A stretch of 64,000 nucleotides of DNA from Anabaena sp. WA102. GTDB lineage: Bacteria; Cyanobacteriota; Cyanobacteriia; Cyanobacteriales; Nostocaceae. This document shows, piece by piece, positions 17,691-26,101 of this stretch. How positions within the stretch are numbered: the stretch's first letter is position 1; each line of letters starts with the position of its first letter. The DNA lies in assembly GCF_001277295.1 (NCBI RefSeq), contig NZ_CP011456.1:4344001-4408000 (forward strand), in the 5' to 3' direction. The position numbers and the translations under genes are program-made. Below the pieces are notes generated by a model that saw only the letters and a program-made list of their open reading frames with translations, had not been told where the DNA came from and did not search any database.

Positions 17691-18071
17691 TTACTTTTTC
17701 TTTTTGAGGCTATCGTACAAATCAACCCAATTTTGTCGGAGAGAATCAATACATGATTGTAAGTAATCAACTTGGGTTCTCCTAGCTACTTGCATGACTG
17801 CATCAACGTGAGCCGGACTTCCAGCCTTGCCTAAATGCTTGTATTTACTCAATTTGTCGGGTTGAGTGGTAGGAAAAATTGGGTGATTAGCGTGTAATTT
17901 GTAGTACCAATAAACCCCTTGTTTACCCCGTGCTTGGTAACGGGAAACACAGCAACCAGATGGTGCTATTTCTCCACCAGCCTTAATTTGTTGAATCATC
18001 AGTTGCAACGTCGCAATGGCTTGTTGCAGCAGTTCCGCTCTGGAAATTAGATCATCTTCTTTCGTAGACAT
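17691..18071 (-). CDS. Hypothetical cyanobacterial protein
   Basis: I do not recognise a named domain. About 126 residues from the ATG at 18071 (an earlier start at 18110 would add 13 residues). Begins MSTKEDDLISRAELLQQAIA, a helix, then a basic core with GVYWYYKLHANHPIF and KYKHLGKAGSPAHVDAV, and ends in a Lys run. Aromatic/basic composition suggests nucleic-acid binding, but nothing more can be said. Flanked by non-coding repeats on both sides. Confidence 0.6.
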   Translation of the reverse strand: MSTKEDDLISRAELLQQAIATLQLMIQQIKAGGEIAPSGCCVSRYQARGKQGVYWYYKLHANHPIFPTTQPDKLSKYKHLGKAGSPAHVDAVMQVARRTQVDYLQSCIDSLRQNWVDLYDSLKKKK

Positions 18072-18331
18072 AATGAATTGAAAGGACCTGAGTTCGATAT
18101 AAATAATCATCCTGAAAACTAATTATATCAGGCTTTTCTCAATTAGCAATGATTATTGACAATAAATAAACAAGAGAAAACAATCCAAAATTGAATATTT
18201 TGGACTCACAATTTAAGGTTGATACACAACTTTATCTTATTTTATTTTCAAAATGAGAATTGCTGTTCTTGACTTTAATATGTAGACACAATGAATGTTC
18301 CTATGGTAGTATCTTCTGAGACACCAGCCAC

Positions 18332-18372
18332 AGCAATGAGCTTCTGTCTAATTTCCCCAGAGGCTCATTGCT
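18332..18372. promoter_or_regulatory. 10-bp inverted repeat in leader of lipocalin-like gene
   Basis: AGCAATGAGC at 18332-18341 is exactly complementary to GCTCATTGCT at 18363-18372, separated by 21 bases. It ends 42 bp before the ATG at 18415, so it is either an operator or a 5' UTR hairpin. The rest of 18072-18414 holds an isolated copy of the AAAATGAGAATTGCTG repeat at 18249. Confidence 0.5.
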
Positions 18373-18414
18373 ACATAATGCCTGGGACGATCACCAAATT
18401 ATTGAGGAAGAATT

Positions 18415-19131
18415 ATGAATCCTATTTCTAATGAGTCGATTGATGCCAGTGTTGAACAGCGCAAGAAAGCAAAAAAGAGTCCTATCCAGCGCTCTATTCA
18501 ATGGTTTTCTGGAGGCTTAACAGCAGCCTTAATTTTGTCCTATGGTGGGGCTGCAATTAAGGCAGAAACATCAAAACCTACTGCCGCTCAAGAAGGTGTT
18601 ACCAACTTAAAACAGGACGGAATTTCACCTAAGCAAGGCTCCACCCCCTCCGAGTTGGAACCCAATTCTTCCTATAAGATTTCCCGTGGTGAGTTGACAG
18701 CCCAACAAAAACAATTTGTAGGAAGCTGGCGATTGGTATCCTGGATAAATAAGGATGCAAAGGGGAACGTTACCCATCCATTTGGGAAAGATTCTGTTGG
18801 TTACCTTATGTACACTCCCGATGGACATATGTGTGTAACCTTTTCAAAAAACAAACGTCCTAATTTTCCTTCAGGAGATATTTTGGGGGGAACGCTAGAA
18901 GAACAGGCAAAAGCAGTACAAACATATATTACCTATTGCGGTAAATATGAACTCCAAAAAGGTAAAGTGGTTCATCGTGTTGAAGTCAGCCTGTTTCCAA
19001 ATTATGTTGGTACAAATCAAGTACGCATTTATAGTTTTGAGAATGGCAAGCTAGTATTGACTCATGCTCCAGAGATGATGGATGGCAAGCTACAAACTCC
19101 CTTTATAACTTGGGAGCGCTTTTCAAAATAA
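18415..19131 (+). CDS. Membrane-anchored or secreted lipocalin-like protein
   Basis: Protein of 238 residues. A basic N-terminal region is followed by a hydrophobic segment (about residues 34-49) and then AAIKAET, a signal peptide or anchor with an unusually long cytoplasmic lead. From ~100 a lipocalin-like beta-barrel domain begins: FVGSWRLVSWINKDAKGNV, VGYLMYTPDGHMCVTFSK. GAGGA precedes the ATG. Lies directly upstream of anaA on the same strand, separated by a strong hairpin. A role in carrying a small molecule is possible, and a link to the toxin locus is only positional. Confidence 0.7.
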   Translation: MNPISNESIDASVEQRKKAKKSPIQRSIQWFSGGLTAALILSYGGAAIKAETSKPTAAQEGVTNLKQDGISPKQGSTPSELEPNSSYKISRGELTAQQKQFVGSWRLVSWINKDAKGNVTHPFGKDSVGYLMYTPDGHMCVTFSKNKRPNFPSGDILGGTLEEQAKAVQTYITYCGKYELQKGKVVHRVEVSLFPNYVGTNQVRIYSFENGKLVLTHAPEMMDGKLQTPFITWERFSK

Positions 19132-19197
19132 CAGTTCACGGAATTCCCAAACGTTATCGGGAAAAACAGCTACACTATTGCAATGCCTTGTCCATTT

Positions 19198-19249
19198 TTT
19201 GTAGGTTGGATTGGGTTACGCTGTCGCGTAACCCAATCCAACCTACAAA
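19198..19249. terminator. 24-bp perfect hairpin
   Basis: Arms 19198-19221 and 19226-19249 are fully complementary (TTTGTAGGTTGGATTGGGTT.. ), with a 4-base TGTC loop. It follows the lipocalin-like gene by 67 bp. The GTTGGGTT..AACCCAAC core recurs at 63077-63102, so this is a dispersed cyanobacterial repeat that probably terminates transcription. Confidence 0.7.
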
Positions 19250-19452
19250 TCAAGACTTTTGTTGATTTGGATAAGGTATTGCTATTGATAGTAAATTAAA
19301 AGGCATGGATGTAAACTGCCTCATTTTCCGAATTAAAATTTGCCACTCTTGTTTCCAGAGATACTACCAACCACTCGTTGAGAATCTACCACTCTGGTAA
19401 ACAAGCGTTGTATTTACAGATTCAATCGTGTCTCATAAGACAAATATTATTT

Positions 19453-20205
19453 ATGAAACCAGAAATACCTAATCTTTGGATTAAATGCCCCCAATCCAAT
19501 CCCCAAGCCAAGTTACGCTTATTTTGCCTACCCTATGCAGGAGGTGGGACATCCATTTTTCGTCTCTGGCCTCGAGAATTGCCCTCAAATGTAGAGGTTT
19601 GTGCGATTGAACTGCCTGGAAGAGAAAATCGCATCAAAGAAAAACCAATTTCAAATCTTGAAATTCTGACAGAGAACTTAGTAGATGTCTTACTGCAACA
19701 TTTGGATAAGCCATTTGCGATCTTTGGTCATAGTATGGGATCGCTAATTGCTTATGACCTAGCTAGAAAACTCCGGCAAAGAAACGTCAATCCGGTTTAT
19801 GTGTTTTTATCAGGTCGTCCTGCCCCTAACATACCTGAATTATATCCGCCCCTTCATTTGTTACCTAATGCAGAATTTATTGAAAAATTAACCAATGTTT
19901 ACTCTGCCATACCAGAAGTAGTCCTACAAGACCAAGAACTTATGGAGTTGTTCTTGCCTACCTTGCGAGCAGACATGACTTTAGTAGAAACATATATCCA
20001 TTCCCAAGTCGAGCCTCTTGATTGTCCCATTTTTGCTTTGGGTGGTCTTGAAGATCCGGAAGCCAGTTACGATAATCTTGTTAGTTGGCGTGATTACACC
20101 CGTTCCTCATTTTCAATAGAGATGTTCCCAGGTGGACACTTCTACCTCAATGAAAATAGACAAGCTTTGTTGCAGTTTATGTCTCAAACCCTGAAAGACT
20201 TATAA
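19453..20205 (+). CDS. anaA: Type II thioesterase, probable AnaA
   Basis: Alpha/beta hydrolase of 250 residues that removes stalled acyl groups from PKS carriers, or releases product. Features: LFCLPYAGGGTSIFRLWP at the N-terminus, nucleophile Ser in FGHSMGSLIAYDL, Asp region in ALGGLEDPEAS and His in FPGGHFYL. I start at ATG 19453; the frame extends upstream to a TTG at 19378 but the family begins near the ATG. In known anatoxin clusters the TEII gene is anaA and here it lies on the opposite strand from the PKS operon. Assignment rests on family plus context. Confidence 0.85.
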   Translation: MKPEIPNLWIKCPQSNPQAKLRLFCLPYAGGGTSIFRLWPRELPSNVEVCAIELPGRENRIKEKPISNLEILTENLVDVLLQHLDKPFAIFGHSMGSLIAYDLARKLRQRNVNPVYVFLSGRPAPNIPELYPPLHLLPNAEFIEKLTNVYSAIPEVVLQDQELMELFLPTLRADMTLVETYIHSQVEPLDCPIFALGGLEDPEASYDNLVSWRDYTRSSFSIEMFPGGHFYLNENRQALLQFMSQTLKDL

Positions 20206-20278
20206 CTTGCACAAAGTCATTGTAGCTTGATAGCTCTTTGACTCAACCTTTGACCTTTTAAAAATCGTCCTCAATAAC

Positions 20279-20508
20279 CATTGGTGACAAGTCAAACAAA
20301 AGCCGCCTTTATTAATCAGTAGCTATACTTGAATTTAGGCAAAATAATGTACTTAGATTAACATCAATACTGGATTTTTAGAATGCGATAGCGAAGCTGA
20401 TCGAAGGTATCCCATCCTGAAAATCATGTTTTTCAGCTTAATTATCAAGATTTATTAAGTATAATTGCTTGTTGATAAATGGACAATAACTGTAACTTGT
20501 CACCAATG
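20279..20508. mobile_element. Possible small element with 14-bp inverted ends
   Basis: CATTGGTGACAAGT (20279-20292) and its exact complement ACTTGTCACCAATG (20495-20508) bound 230 bp without coding capacity, just upstream of the MATE gene at 20544. The size and ends fit a non-autonomous element or a promoter-region inverted repeat. Confidence 0.45.
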
Positions 20509-20543
20509 CTCAGTAACACTGCCCATAACTCACTTCTCGATCT

Positions 20544-21911
20544 ATGAACCAAACACTTCCAGCGCAATATAGCTTTATCCCCCGCTATTTCCGACTGGCT
20601 CTAGCCAACGTCCTATCCAGTATTATGATTCCACTGGCAAATATAGTCAGTGTCATCTTTTTGGGTCATCTTGAAGACATCCGTCACTTCGCTGGAGTGA
20701 GCATTGCTGGAAACTTGCTGAATTTTTTCTATTTGGCTTTATTCTTTTTACGCATGGGAACTACTGGACTCACAGCACAGGCAGTTGGACGGGATGACCG
20801 AGAAGAGATGTTGTTGGTGGGGCTGCGTAACGGCTTGATTGCTCTAGTCATAGGTATCACCCTCATCCTCTTACAATATCCTTTAGGAGAACTTGGGTTT
20901 GCTCTGCTAAATGCTGACCCAGAGATAAAATCTTCGGGCCTTGCCTATTTCAACACCCAAATTTGGGGAGCGCCTGCAATCTTACTCAATTTTGTATTGA
21001 TAGGTTGGTTTCTAGGACGAGAAAAAAATAGCTTAGTTGTGCTAATTTCAGTCCTTGGTAATGGCAGCAAAATTGTACTTGATTATGTATTTATTATCCA
21101 CATGGGATGGGAAAGTACAGGGGCAGGAATATCCTCTGCTACAAGCCAATATTTATCTTTATTCATGGGATTGATATTTTTTTGCCAGGAATTTCAGTGG
21201 TTGGAAATTCGATCTTTATCTGGAAAAATATGGGACATTTCAGCTATAAAATCTAACTTAGCTCTCAATATGAATATCCTGATCAGCAATTGTATTTGTC
21301 TGCTTACCACATTCATATTCAGCTATCAAGGAGTCCAACTGGGAACGTTGATTTATGCTCAAAATACCTTAATGTGGCAAATATTTAGCTTTAATACATA
21401 TTTTGTAGAGGGAATGGGATTCGGTACAGAAGCTTTGGTTGGAAACTTTAAAGGAAAAGGATCTCGACAACAATTACCTCCCTTAGTAGGTTTTTCTATT
21501 TTAGCTGCTCTCGTGGTAGCAGTGTTTTTTGGTGGAGTATGTGTGCTATTTCCAGATACTGTTTTTAGTTGGTTCACTAACCACACTGAAGTAACCTCAA
21601 ATATAAATACTTTTCTTCCTTGGTTACAACTTACCTTAGCTTTTAGTTCAATCAGTTTTGCGATGGAAGGATACTTCTTAGGTTTAGCCCAAGGATACAC
21701 CCTCCGCAATGTTAGCTTAATTGCTCTTGTAGTTGGGTTTATACCTGCCAGTTTCGCTGCCATTAAGTTTTCCAGCAACCATATCTTGTGGTTAAGTGTA
21801 TCTTTATTTCATGCAGTCAGAATGGTGATGTTTTTGGTAAATCTGCCCAGTACATTTGGCGATGATATTAATGCCAGTGATGTCTCGGTTACGAATTTAG
21901 AGGTGAAATAG
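20544..21911 (+). CDS. anaI: MATE family efflux transporter, probable AnaI
   Basis: Twelve-helix multidrug and toxin extrusion protein, 455 residues. N-terminal pattern LANVLSSIMIPLANIVSVIF and the RMGTTGLTAQAVGRDD segment are typical of the DinF/NorM group. Anatoxin clusters encode a MATE protein named AnaI, and here the gene lies between anaA and the PKS operon, so it most likely exports the toxin. The cation or proton coupling residues were not examined. Confidence 0.85.
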   Translation: MNQTLPAQYSFIPRYFRLALANVLSSIMIPLANIVSVIFLGHLEDIRHFAGVSIAGNLLNFFYLALFFLRMGTTGLTAQAVGRDDREEMLLVGLRNGLIALVIGITLILLQYPLGELGFALLNADPEIKSSGLAYFNTQIWGAPAILLNFVLIGWFLGREKNSLVVLISVLGNGSKIVLDYVFIIHMGWESTGAGISSATSQYLSLFMGLIFFCQEFQWLEIRSLSGKIWDISAIKSNLALNMNILISNCICLLTTFIFSYQGVQLGTLIYAQNTLMWQIFSFNTYFVEGMGFGTEALVGNFKGKGSRQQLPPLVGFSILAALVVAVFFGGVCVLFPDTVFSWFTNHTEVTSNINTFLPWLQLTLAFSSISFAMEGYFLGLAQGYTLRNVSLIALVVGFIPASFAAIKFSSNHILWLSVSLFHAVRMVMFLVNLPSTFGDDINASDVSVTNLEVK

Positions 21912-21976
21912 GAGTGCAACCGGGATACCTCCAAGTGCGATTTGTTCTGGAGAAACCAATTTTTTGGGAGGCTAAG

Positions 21977-22138
21977 AAAGGTAGATCGCCCAACATGAAT
22001 GGGCTTAATAAGTGAGGAAAGATACTAGAACTTACGCATTGACACATGAGACAATAAATGCAGAGACATAACCTTTATGACTTTTGAAAGTATCTCTCCT
22101 CACTTATTAAGCCCATTCATGTTGGGTGATCTACCTTT
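21977..22138. repeat. 49-bp inverted duplication of an OYE 5' end
   Basis: 21977-22025 and 22090-22138 are complementary at 47 of 49 positions, around a 64-base centre. The right arm is coding sequence of the decayed OYE gene (SPHLLSPFMLGDLP); the left arm encodes the same peptide on the minus strand. It looks like the join of two head-to-head gene copies of which only one arm remains. Confidence 0.8.
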
Positions 22139-22637
22139 AAAGAATCGCGTGGTCATGGCACCCTTGACTCGTTCGCGGGCTGGAGTGGAGCGGATTTCCA
22201 ACGCACTGATGGCTGAATACTATGCTCAACGGGCATCGGCTGGTCTAATCATTGGTGAAGCAACCACGATTTCAGAACAAGCGAACGGTTGGCTGAACTC
22301 ACCCGGCATCTATTCCGATGAGCAAACCAGTGGCTGGAAACAGGTCGTCGATGCTATTCATGCTAAAGGCGGACATATCTTCCTCCAGATTAAGGAGATA
22401 GTAGAGGCGGTTCTGACGGTGTGGCCAGCCAACCGGGTGGGAGTCCGAATTAATCCCAACGGCGTAGATGGTGAAATGATTGCCTTTGAACGACTTTATA
22501 TCAGCAATCCTGACTTGGTTTTCAGCTATCTGGATATCCTCAATTTCCCATATCCCACAGGGAAAAATGCAACTCTTTTAAGACGCAATAAGCCAAAACC
22601 TTGCACTTTTTGTGATATAGAAGATATTTTTGGTTAA
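22077..22637 (+). pseudogene. Old Yellow Enzyme (FMN oxidoreductase) remnant
   Basis: The first ~104 residues match an NADH:flavin oxidoreductase of the OYE/NemA type (LKNRVVMAPLTRSRAG, EYYAQRASAGLIIGEAT). The sequence then jumps to a later family segment (VEAVLTVWPANRVGVRINPN), again to the C-terminal AFERLYISNPDL, and ends in unrelated residues. At 186 residues against ~360 normal, it lacks most of the barrel, including the segment with the catalytic His-x-x-His/Asn. Likely inactive, with in-frame internal deletions. Confidence 0.8.
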
Positions 22638-22893
22638 CTATTCAAGCGATCGCGGCTATATTCCTGAAGATTTGTTTAAAGAGTTATATGAACTTGCACA
22701 CTTTTTAGGTGATCGCTATCCCTTAACAAATCAAGAAAGTATCTTGTATTCTTCTTGTAGTTGTCTATTTGACAGAAGCATCCGCCCACCCCCTCCCCGC
22801 AAGCGAGGCTACGGTGTACACACAAGTCCTATCTGTCTACGTTGTCAAATAGATTGGTAGCCACAACAAACAATATTCAATAGGAGAAGAAAA
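22638..22893. other. Decayed region with GC-rich repeat
   Basis: A frame from 22630 reads DRGYIPEDLFKELYELAHFL and then runs into the CCCCTCCCCGCAAGCGAGG repeat (22787-22810), ending at 22860. The beginning looks coding but has no recognisable family and the repeat breaks it. AGGAGA just before 22894 is the ribosome site of the Rieske gene. Confidence 0.45.
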
Positions 22894-24117
22894 ATGGAAG
22901 CTACGGCAAATAACCACTTAAACAATGTCGATTTTATCAAGGATAAAGAATTACTAAATTATCTGAACAATTGGCAGCCACACCCAGTGGAAAGAGCAGT
23001 ATGCTTGCCAGCATTCATGTATGTATCTGATGAGGTTTATCGGCTGGAAAGAGAGAAATTATTTAGTCGTTCCTGGCTCTTTGTTGGTTTTACCAATCAG
23101 TTGGAAAAACCTAAATCTTATTTTACTGTGAGTATTGCAAATATTTCTCTACTGATTGTTAAAAATGAGGAAGGTAATTTACGTGCTTTTCGTAATATCT
23201 GTAGTCATCGATTCACACCCCTAGCTTTAGAAAATGGTAAGGCTAATTGTTTTGTGTGCCCTTATCATGGTTGGACCTATGACCTAGAAGGAAAATTAAC
23301 AGGCGTCACTGAATTTGAAAAACATGAAGATTTTGATATGTCAAAATATGGACTGTCATCTTTTCATATTGATACTTGGGGACCCTTTATATTTGTTAAT
23401 CTTGATCCCAATTGTTCTCCCTTAAAAACACAGCTTGGCAAACTACCTAAACTATTTGATGATTATAAAATTAGTGAATTGAGTCATGTTCATACCCATG
23501 ATTATCAAGCCAATATTAATTGGAAGCTTTATGTAGAAAATACCGTTGAGAATTATCATGTACCATTTCTTCACAAAGGTACTAATGAAATACCTCAACT
23601 TGACTGGGTCTCCCCTGTAAAGAGTTTTTTTCAAGGAAAAGATAATTACTACGTAGAATATTCTTCCTTTTCGACAAAAGAAGAGATAGAACCGGGTACA
23701 GTCATAGAAGGATTACCTCCTAAATTGATGCAAGGTTATTTCTGGTTATCGTTTTGGCCGAATTTTTGCCTATTTTGTCTGCCAAATCTTGTACTAGTGT
23801 TTCTAATTGATCCAATCAGTGTATCTCAAACAAGAATCCGTTGGACTTGGTTAGTTCCTAATACCACAGAAGCAAAATCTGCAGAGAATGTTCAATCACT
23901 AGTTGAGGAGTATGATAAGATACAACTCCAGGATTTAAGTTTATTGCCAAAAATACAGAATGAGCTAGCTTTCCTTCGTTCATCTGCTGGTCCGTTATCT
24001 CCTAGCAAAGAACCAATGGTACACCGATTTCACGAGTTCTTAATGGCATACCTAACTGATTCAATCGGAATGCAGAAGTTCCAGAATAGAAATTTTGATG
24101 AGGAAGACTTGTTCTAA
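22894..24117 (+). CDS. Rieske [2Fe-2S] ring-hydroxylating oxygenase, alpha subunit
   Basis: Protein of 407 residues with the Rieske cluster ligands C-x-H (ICSHRF) and C-x2-H (CPYHGWTYD), and a C-terminal catalytic domain whose iron ligands appear as ENYHVPFLH (H-x4-H). It would insert oxygen into, or demethylate, an organic substrate using an electron-transfer partner not encoded nearby. Strong ribosome site AGGAGA. It lies between the MATE gene and the PKS operon, so the substrate could be the toxin, but known anatoxin pathways do not need it. The substrate is unknown. Confidence 0.82.
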   Translation: MEATANNHLNNVDFIKDKELLNYLNNWQPHPVERAVCLPAFMYVSDEVYRLEREKLFSRSWLFVGFTNQLEKPKSYFTVSIANISLLIVKNEEGNLRAFRNICSHRFTPLALENGKANCFVCPYHGWTYDLEGKLTGVTEFEKHEDFDMSKYGLSSFHIDTWGPFIFVNLDPNCSPLKTQLGKLPKLFDDYKISELSHVHTHDYQANINWKLYVENTVENYHVPFLHKGTNEIPQLDWVSPVKSFFQGKDNYYVEYSSFSTKEEIEPGTVIEGLPPKLMQGYFWLSFWPNFCLFCLPNLVLVFLIDPISVSQTRIRWTWLVPNTTEAKSAENVQSLVEEYDKIQLQDLSLLPKIQNELAFLRSSAGPLSPSKEPMVHRFHEFLMAYLTDSIGMQKFQNRNFDEEDLF

Positions 24118-24119
24118 GT

Positions 24120-24133
24120 GGCGTTGCTGATTT
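24120..24133. repeat. Half copy of GGCGTTGCTGA element end
   Basis: GGCGTTGCTGATTTAC follows the Rieske stop codon directly and matches the left end of the element at 8999-9114; no partner end is seen. The rest of 24134-24308 is non-coding. Confidence 0.5.
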
Positions 24134-24308
24134 ACAGGATGAAAGACTGAATCTGCTCACCTAAGAAAATGTGTAGGGGCGCAACAGCTATCATTGGTGT
24201 CAACTTAAGGAATATTGCGGGGGTGCGATCGCTCGCCTACGAATCACGATCACGCCCCACAGCTTACCGAATAACTCGTAGGAACTCTATATAAAGATCA
24301 CCAACGGG

Positions 24309-24983
24309 CTATTGTGGCTGGCGAATCATTCTGACAATAATCGGTGCATCACCAACTTGATACTGGCTAATTAACTCAAACCCTTGCTTTTTATAGAATG
24401 CTATGTTTCTTGGAATGCAGCCGCAGGTTTCCACACAGGCAGGAATACTATCGCGATCGCATTGTCTGAGAATAGGCCGCAATAGGGCTAGACCAAAGCC
24501 TTTACCCTGTTGAATTGGCTCCACACCTAGAAAGGACAGATACCAGTAAGGTTGACTAGGATGATCATTCCCCAATTGTTCAAACAATTCAAATGCCTCT
24601 GCTTGGCGTGACTCAGCGATACCTTCTTGAAATACTTTCCTTAATGGTTCTGCATCCCATTCTATCCCTGGCGGAATCCATTGCACTGCACCTCCATAAC
24701 CATCAACATAATAAGAAGTCTGATGGGCTAAGGACTCGTTAATATATGTTTCAAATAGGAGTGGGAAATAAGTGAGATATTGATCGGGGTCAGGAAAGAG
24801 CCAGCGGGCAACAGGATCGTTGTTAAAGGCTAGAACCATTGCAGCATTAATATGTCTCTGGTCGGAAGCTGATGCAGTTCTGATCTGAATGTCCTTATGT
24901 TTTATTGAAGGATTGATTTGAGCCGACTTTGTAGCGATGATGCTATCGTCAATAGGATTTGTATTCATTTCGGAGGAAGACAT
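24309..24983 (-). CDS. GNAT family N-acetyltransferase
   Basis: Protein of 224 residues. The acetyl-CoA binding motif is visible as VEPIQQGKGFGLALL (Q/R-x-x-G-x-G/A pattern) and the fold ends with FYKKQGFELISQY. The first 35 residues are a non-conserved lead. Substrate unknown. It is the last gene on the minus strand downstream of the two cupin-like genes, separated from them by 141 bp with a GC-rich repeat, so co-transcription is uncertain. Confidence 0.8.
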   Translation of the reverse strand: MSSSEMNTNPIDDSIIATKSAQINPSIKHKDIQIRTASASDQRHINAAMVLAFNNDPVARWLFPDPDQYLTYFPLLFETYINESLAHQTSYYVDGYGGAVQWIPPGIEWDAEPLRKVFQEGIAESRQAEAFELFEQLGNDHPSQPYWYLSFLGVEPIQQGKGFGLALLRPILRQCDRDSIPACVETCGCIPRNIAFYKKQGFELISQYQVGDAPIIVRMIRQPQ

Positions 24984-25083
24984 GGGCTATTCTCACCATT
25001 AGTTGATTATAAATTTTTGGACAGTAAGAAGGTAGTAAACAATTAGCTATAGCGGTTATCGGTTGAGTTAAATACAAGAACTC

Positions 25084-25106
25084 CACCCCCGCAAGCGAGG
25101 AGGGGG
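25084..25106. repeat. GC-rich dispersed repeat (short copy)
   Basis: CCCCGCAAGCGAGGAGGGGG preceded by ACTCCACC. Flanked by GAGTTAAATACA and TGTATCTCACTCA, which are partly complementary, so the whole can form a longer stem. Lies between the GNAT gene and the first cupin-like gene. Confidence 0.6.
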
Positions 25107-25124
25107 CTTATGACTGTATCTCAC

Positions 25125-26003
25125 TCAAGTGCTTTTGGATAAATCTCTATCAATTCTCGCAAACCCGAAAAGTCCATCAACCGTTCTCTCTCTAGGGGTA
25201 ACATTATAGCTAGGACAATAGCAGAAGTGATCCGTTGCAAGTCGGTAACTTCCTAGATCACAATATCCACCTAAAATATATGCCTCTTCATTGTAGGAAC
25301 AAATCATTCCATGGTGAGTGACATAGTGTGGTAAAGTGACAAATATAAATGTTTCACCGCCGTTATTATGTTGCCTTAAAAGCTTTTTTTTATTTGTTAC
25401 TTTCTCTGTATCACTCCAAGGCAAGAATTTGCTATCCAATGCTGGAATAAATTCACTTATTCTCGCACCTGGATGATTGGTTTCTGCATCTTGGTACTGG
25501 AGGGGAACTGGCCCGTTTTCCATCCAAAGAATTTCCGCTTCCTCTTCACCTAAAACTTGCCAAGATTCTACTTTTACTCCAGCAGGAATAAAGGAGTAAC
25601 CATGTTGATCTAGTTCCCATTCACCAATTTGAATCTTGCCAGCAAGAATAAAAATTTCCAAGTCAGCAGTGAATATCCCAGATGGCGCCGCAAATTTGGG
25701 CGGTAGGATTACTCTGGAAGTAGATGCACCACAATCATGCCACGTCAGCAATCTTCGTCTTCCTGCTAGGACTTGATCGGACATTCCACTGATTCGCCAT
25801 CCTGGTTCTTCTGGCACGGTATTTGTATTGAAAAATTGATACTGATACGGCACATACTCTTTCGATATGTCCGTACACCTTCCTGATAGGTGCAAGCGTC
25901 CACTCCCATCTCCCCCCCAATCTTCTTGGATCGGCACTATACTTAAAAAATTATCCGTTTGGTCTGTTTCGGACAAATTAAAACTTCTATTCGCGTCACC
26001 CAT
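25125..26003 (-). CDS. anaJ: Cupin-like protein, probable AnaJ cyclase, copy 1
   Basis: About 292 residues with two beta-barrel segments: GIFTADLEIFILAGKIQIGE through FIPAGVKVESW, and a second around AYILGGYCDLGSYRL. This looks like a ChrR/DUF4437-type bicupin. Anatoxin clusters carry a gene anaJ for a putative cyclase beside anaG, and this position and length fit, but I cannot confirm identity by sequence. I start at MGDANRSF (26003), the start shared with copy 2; a three-residue extension exists only here because of one missing base. Differs from copy 2 mainly in the last 100 residues. Confidence 0.6.
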   Translation of the reverse strand: MGDANRSFNLSETDQTDNFLSIVPIQEDWGGDGSGRLHLSGRCTDISKEYVPYQYQFFNTNTVPEEPGWRISGMSDQVLAGRRRLLTWHDCGASTSRVILPPKFAAPSGIFTADLEIFILAGKIQIGEWELDQHGYSFIPAGVKVESWQVLGEEEAEILWMENGPVPLQYQDAETNHPGARISEFIPALDSKFLPWSDTEKVTNKKKLLRQHNNGGETFIFVTLPHYVTHHGMICSYNEEAYILGGYCDLGSYRLATDHFCYCPSYNVTPRERTVDGLFGFARIDRDLSKST

Positions 26004-26101
26004 AATTCCCATTCTTCTGCTTATATGCTTGCCATTACAGAGTCTATTTTATAGCCTAAACTGTCATTTTCTGTAAACGCATCATTTGCTTGACAAATAT
26101 T

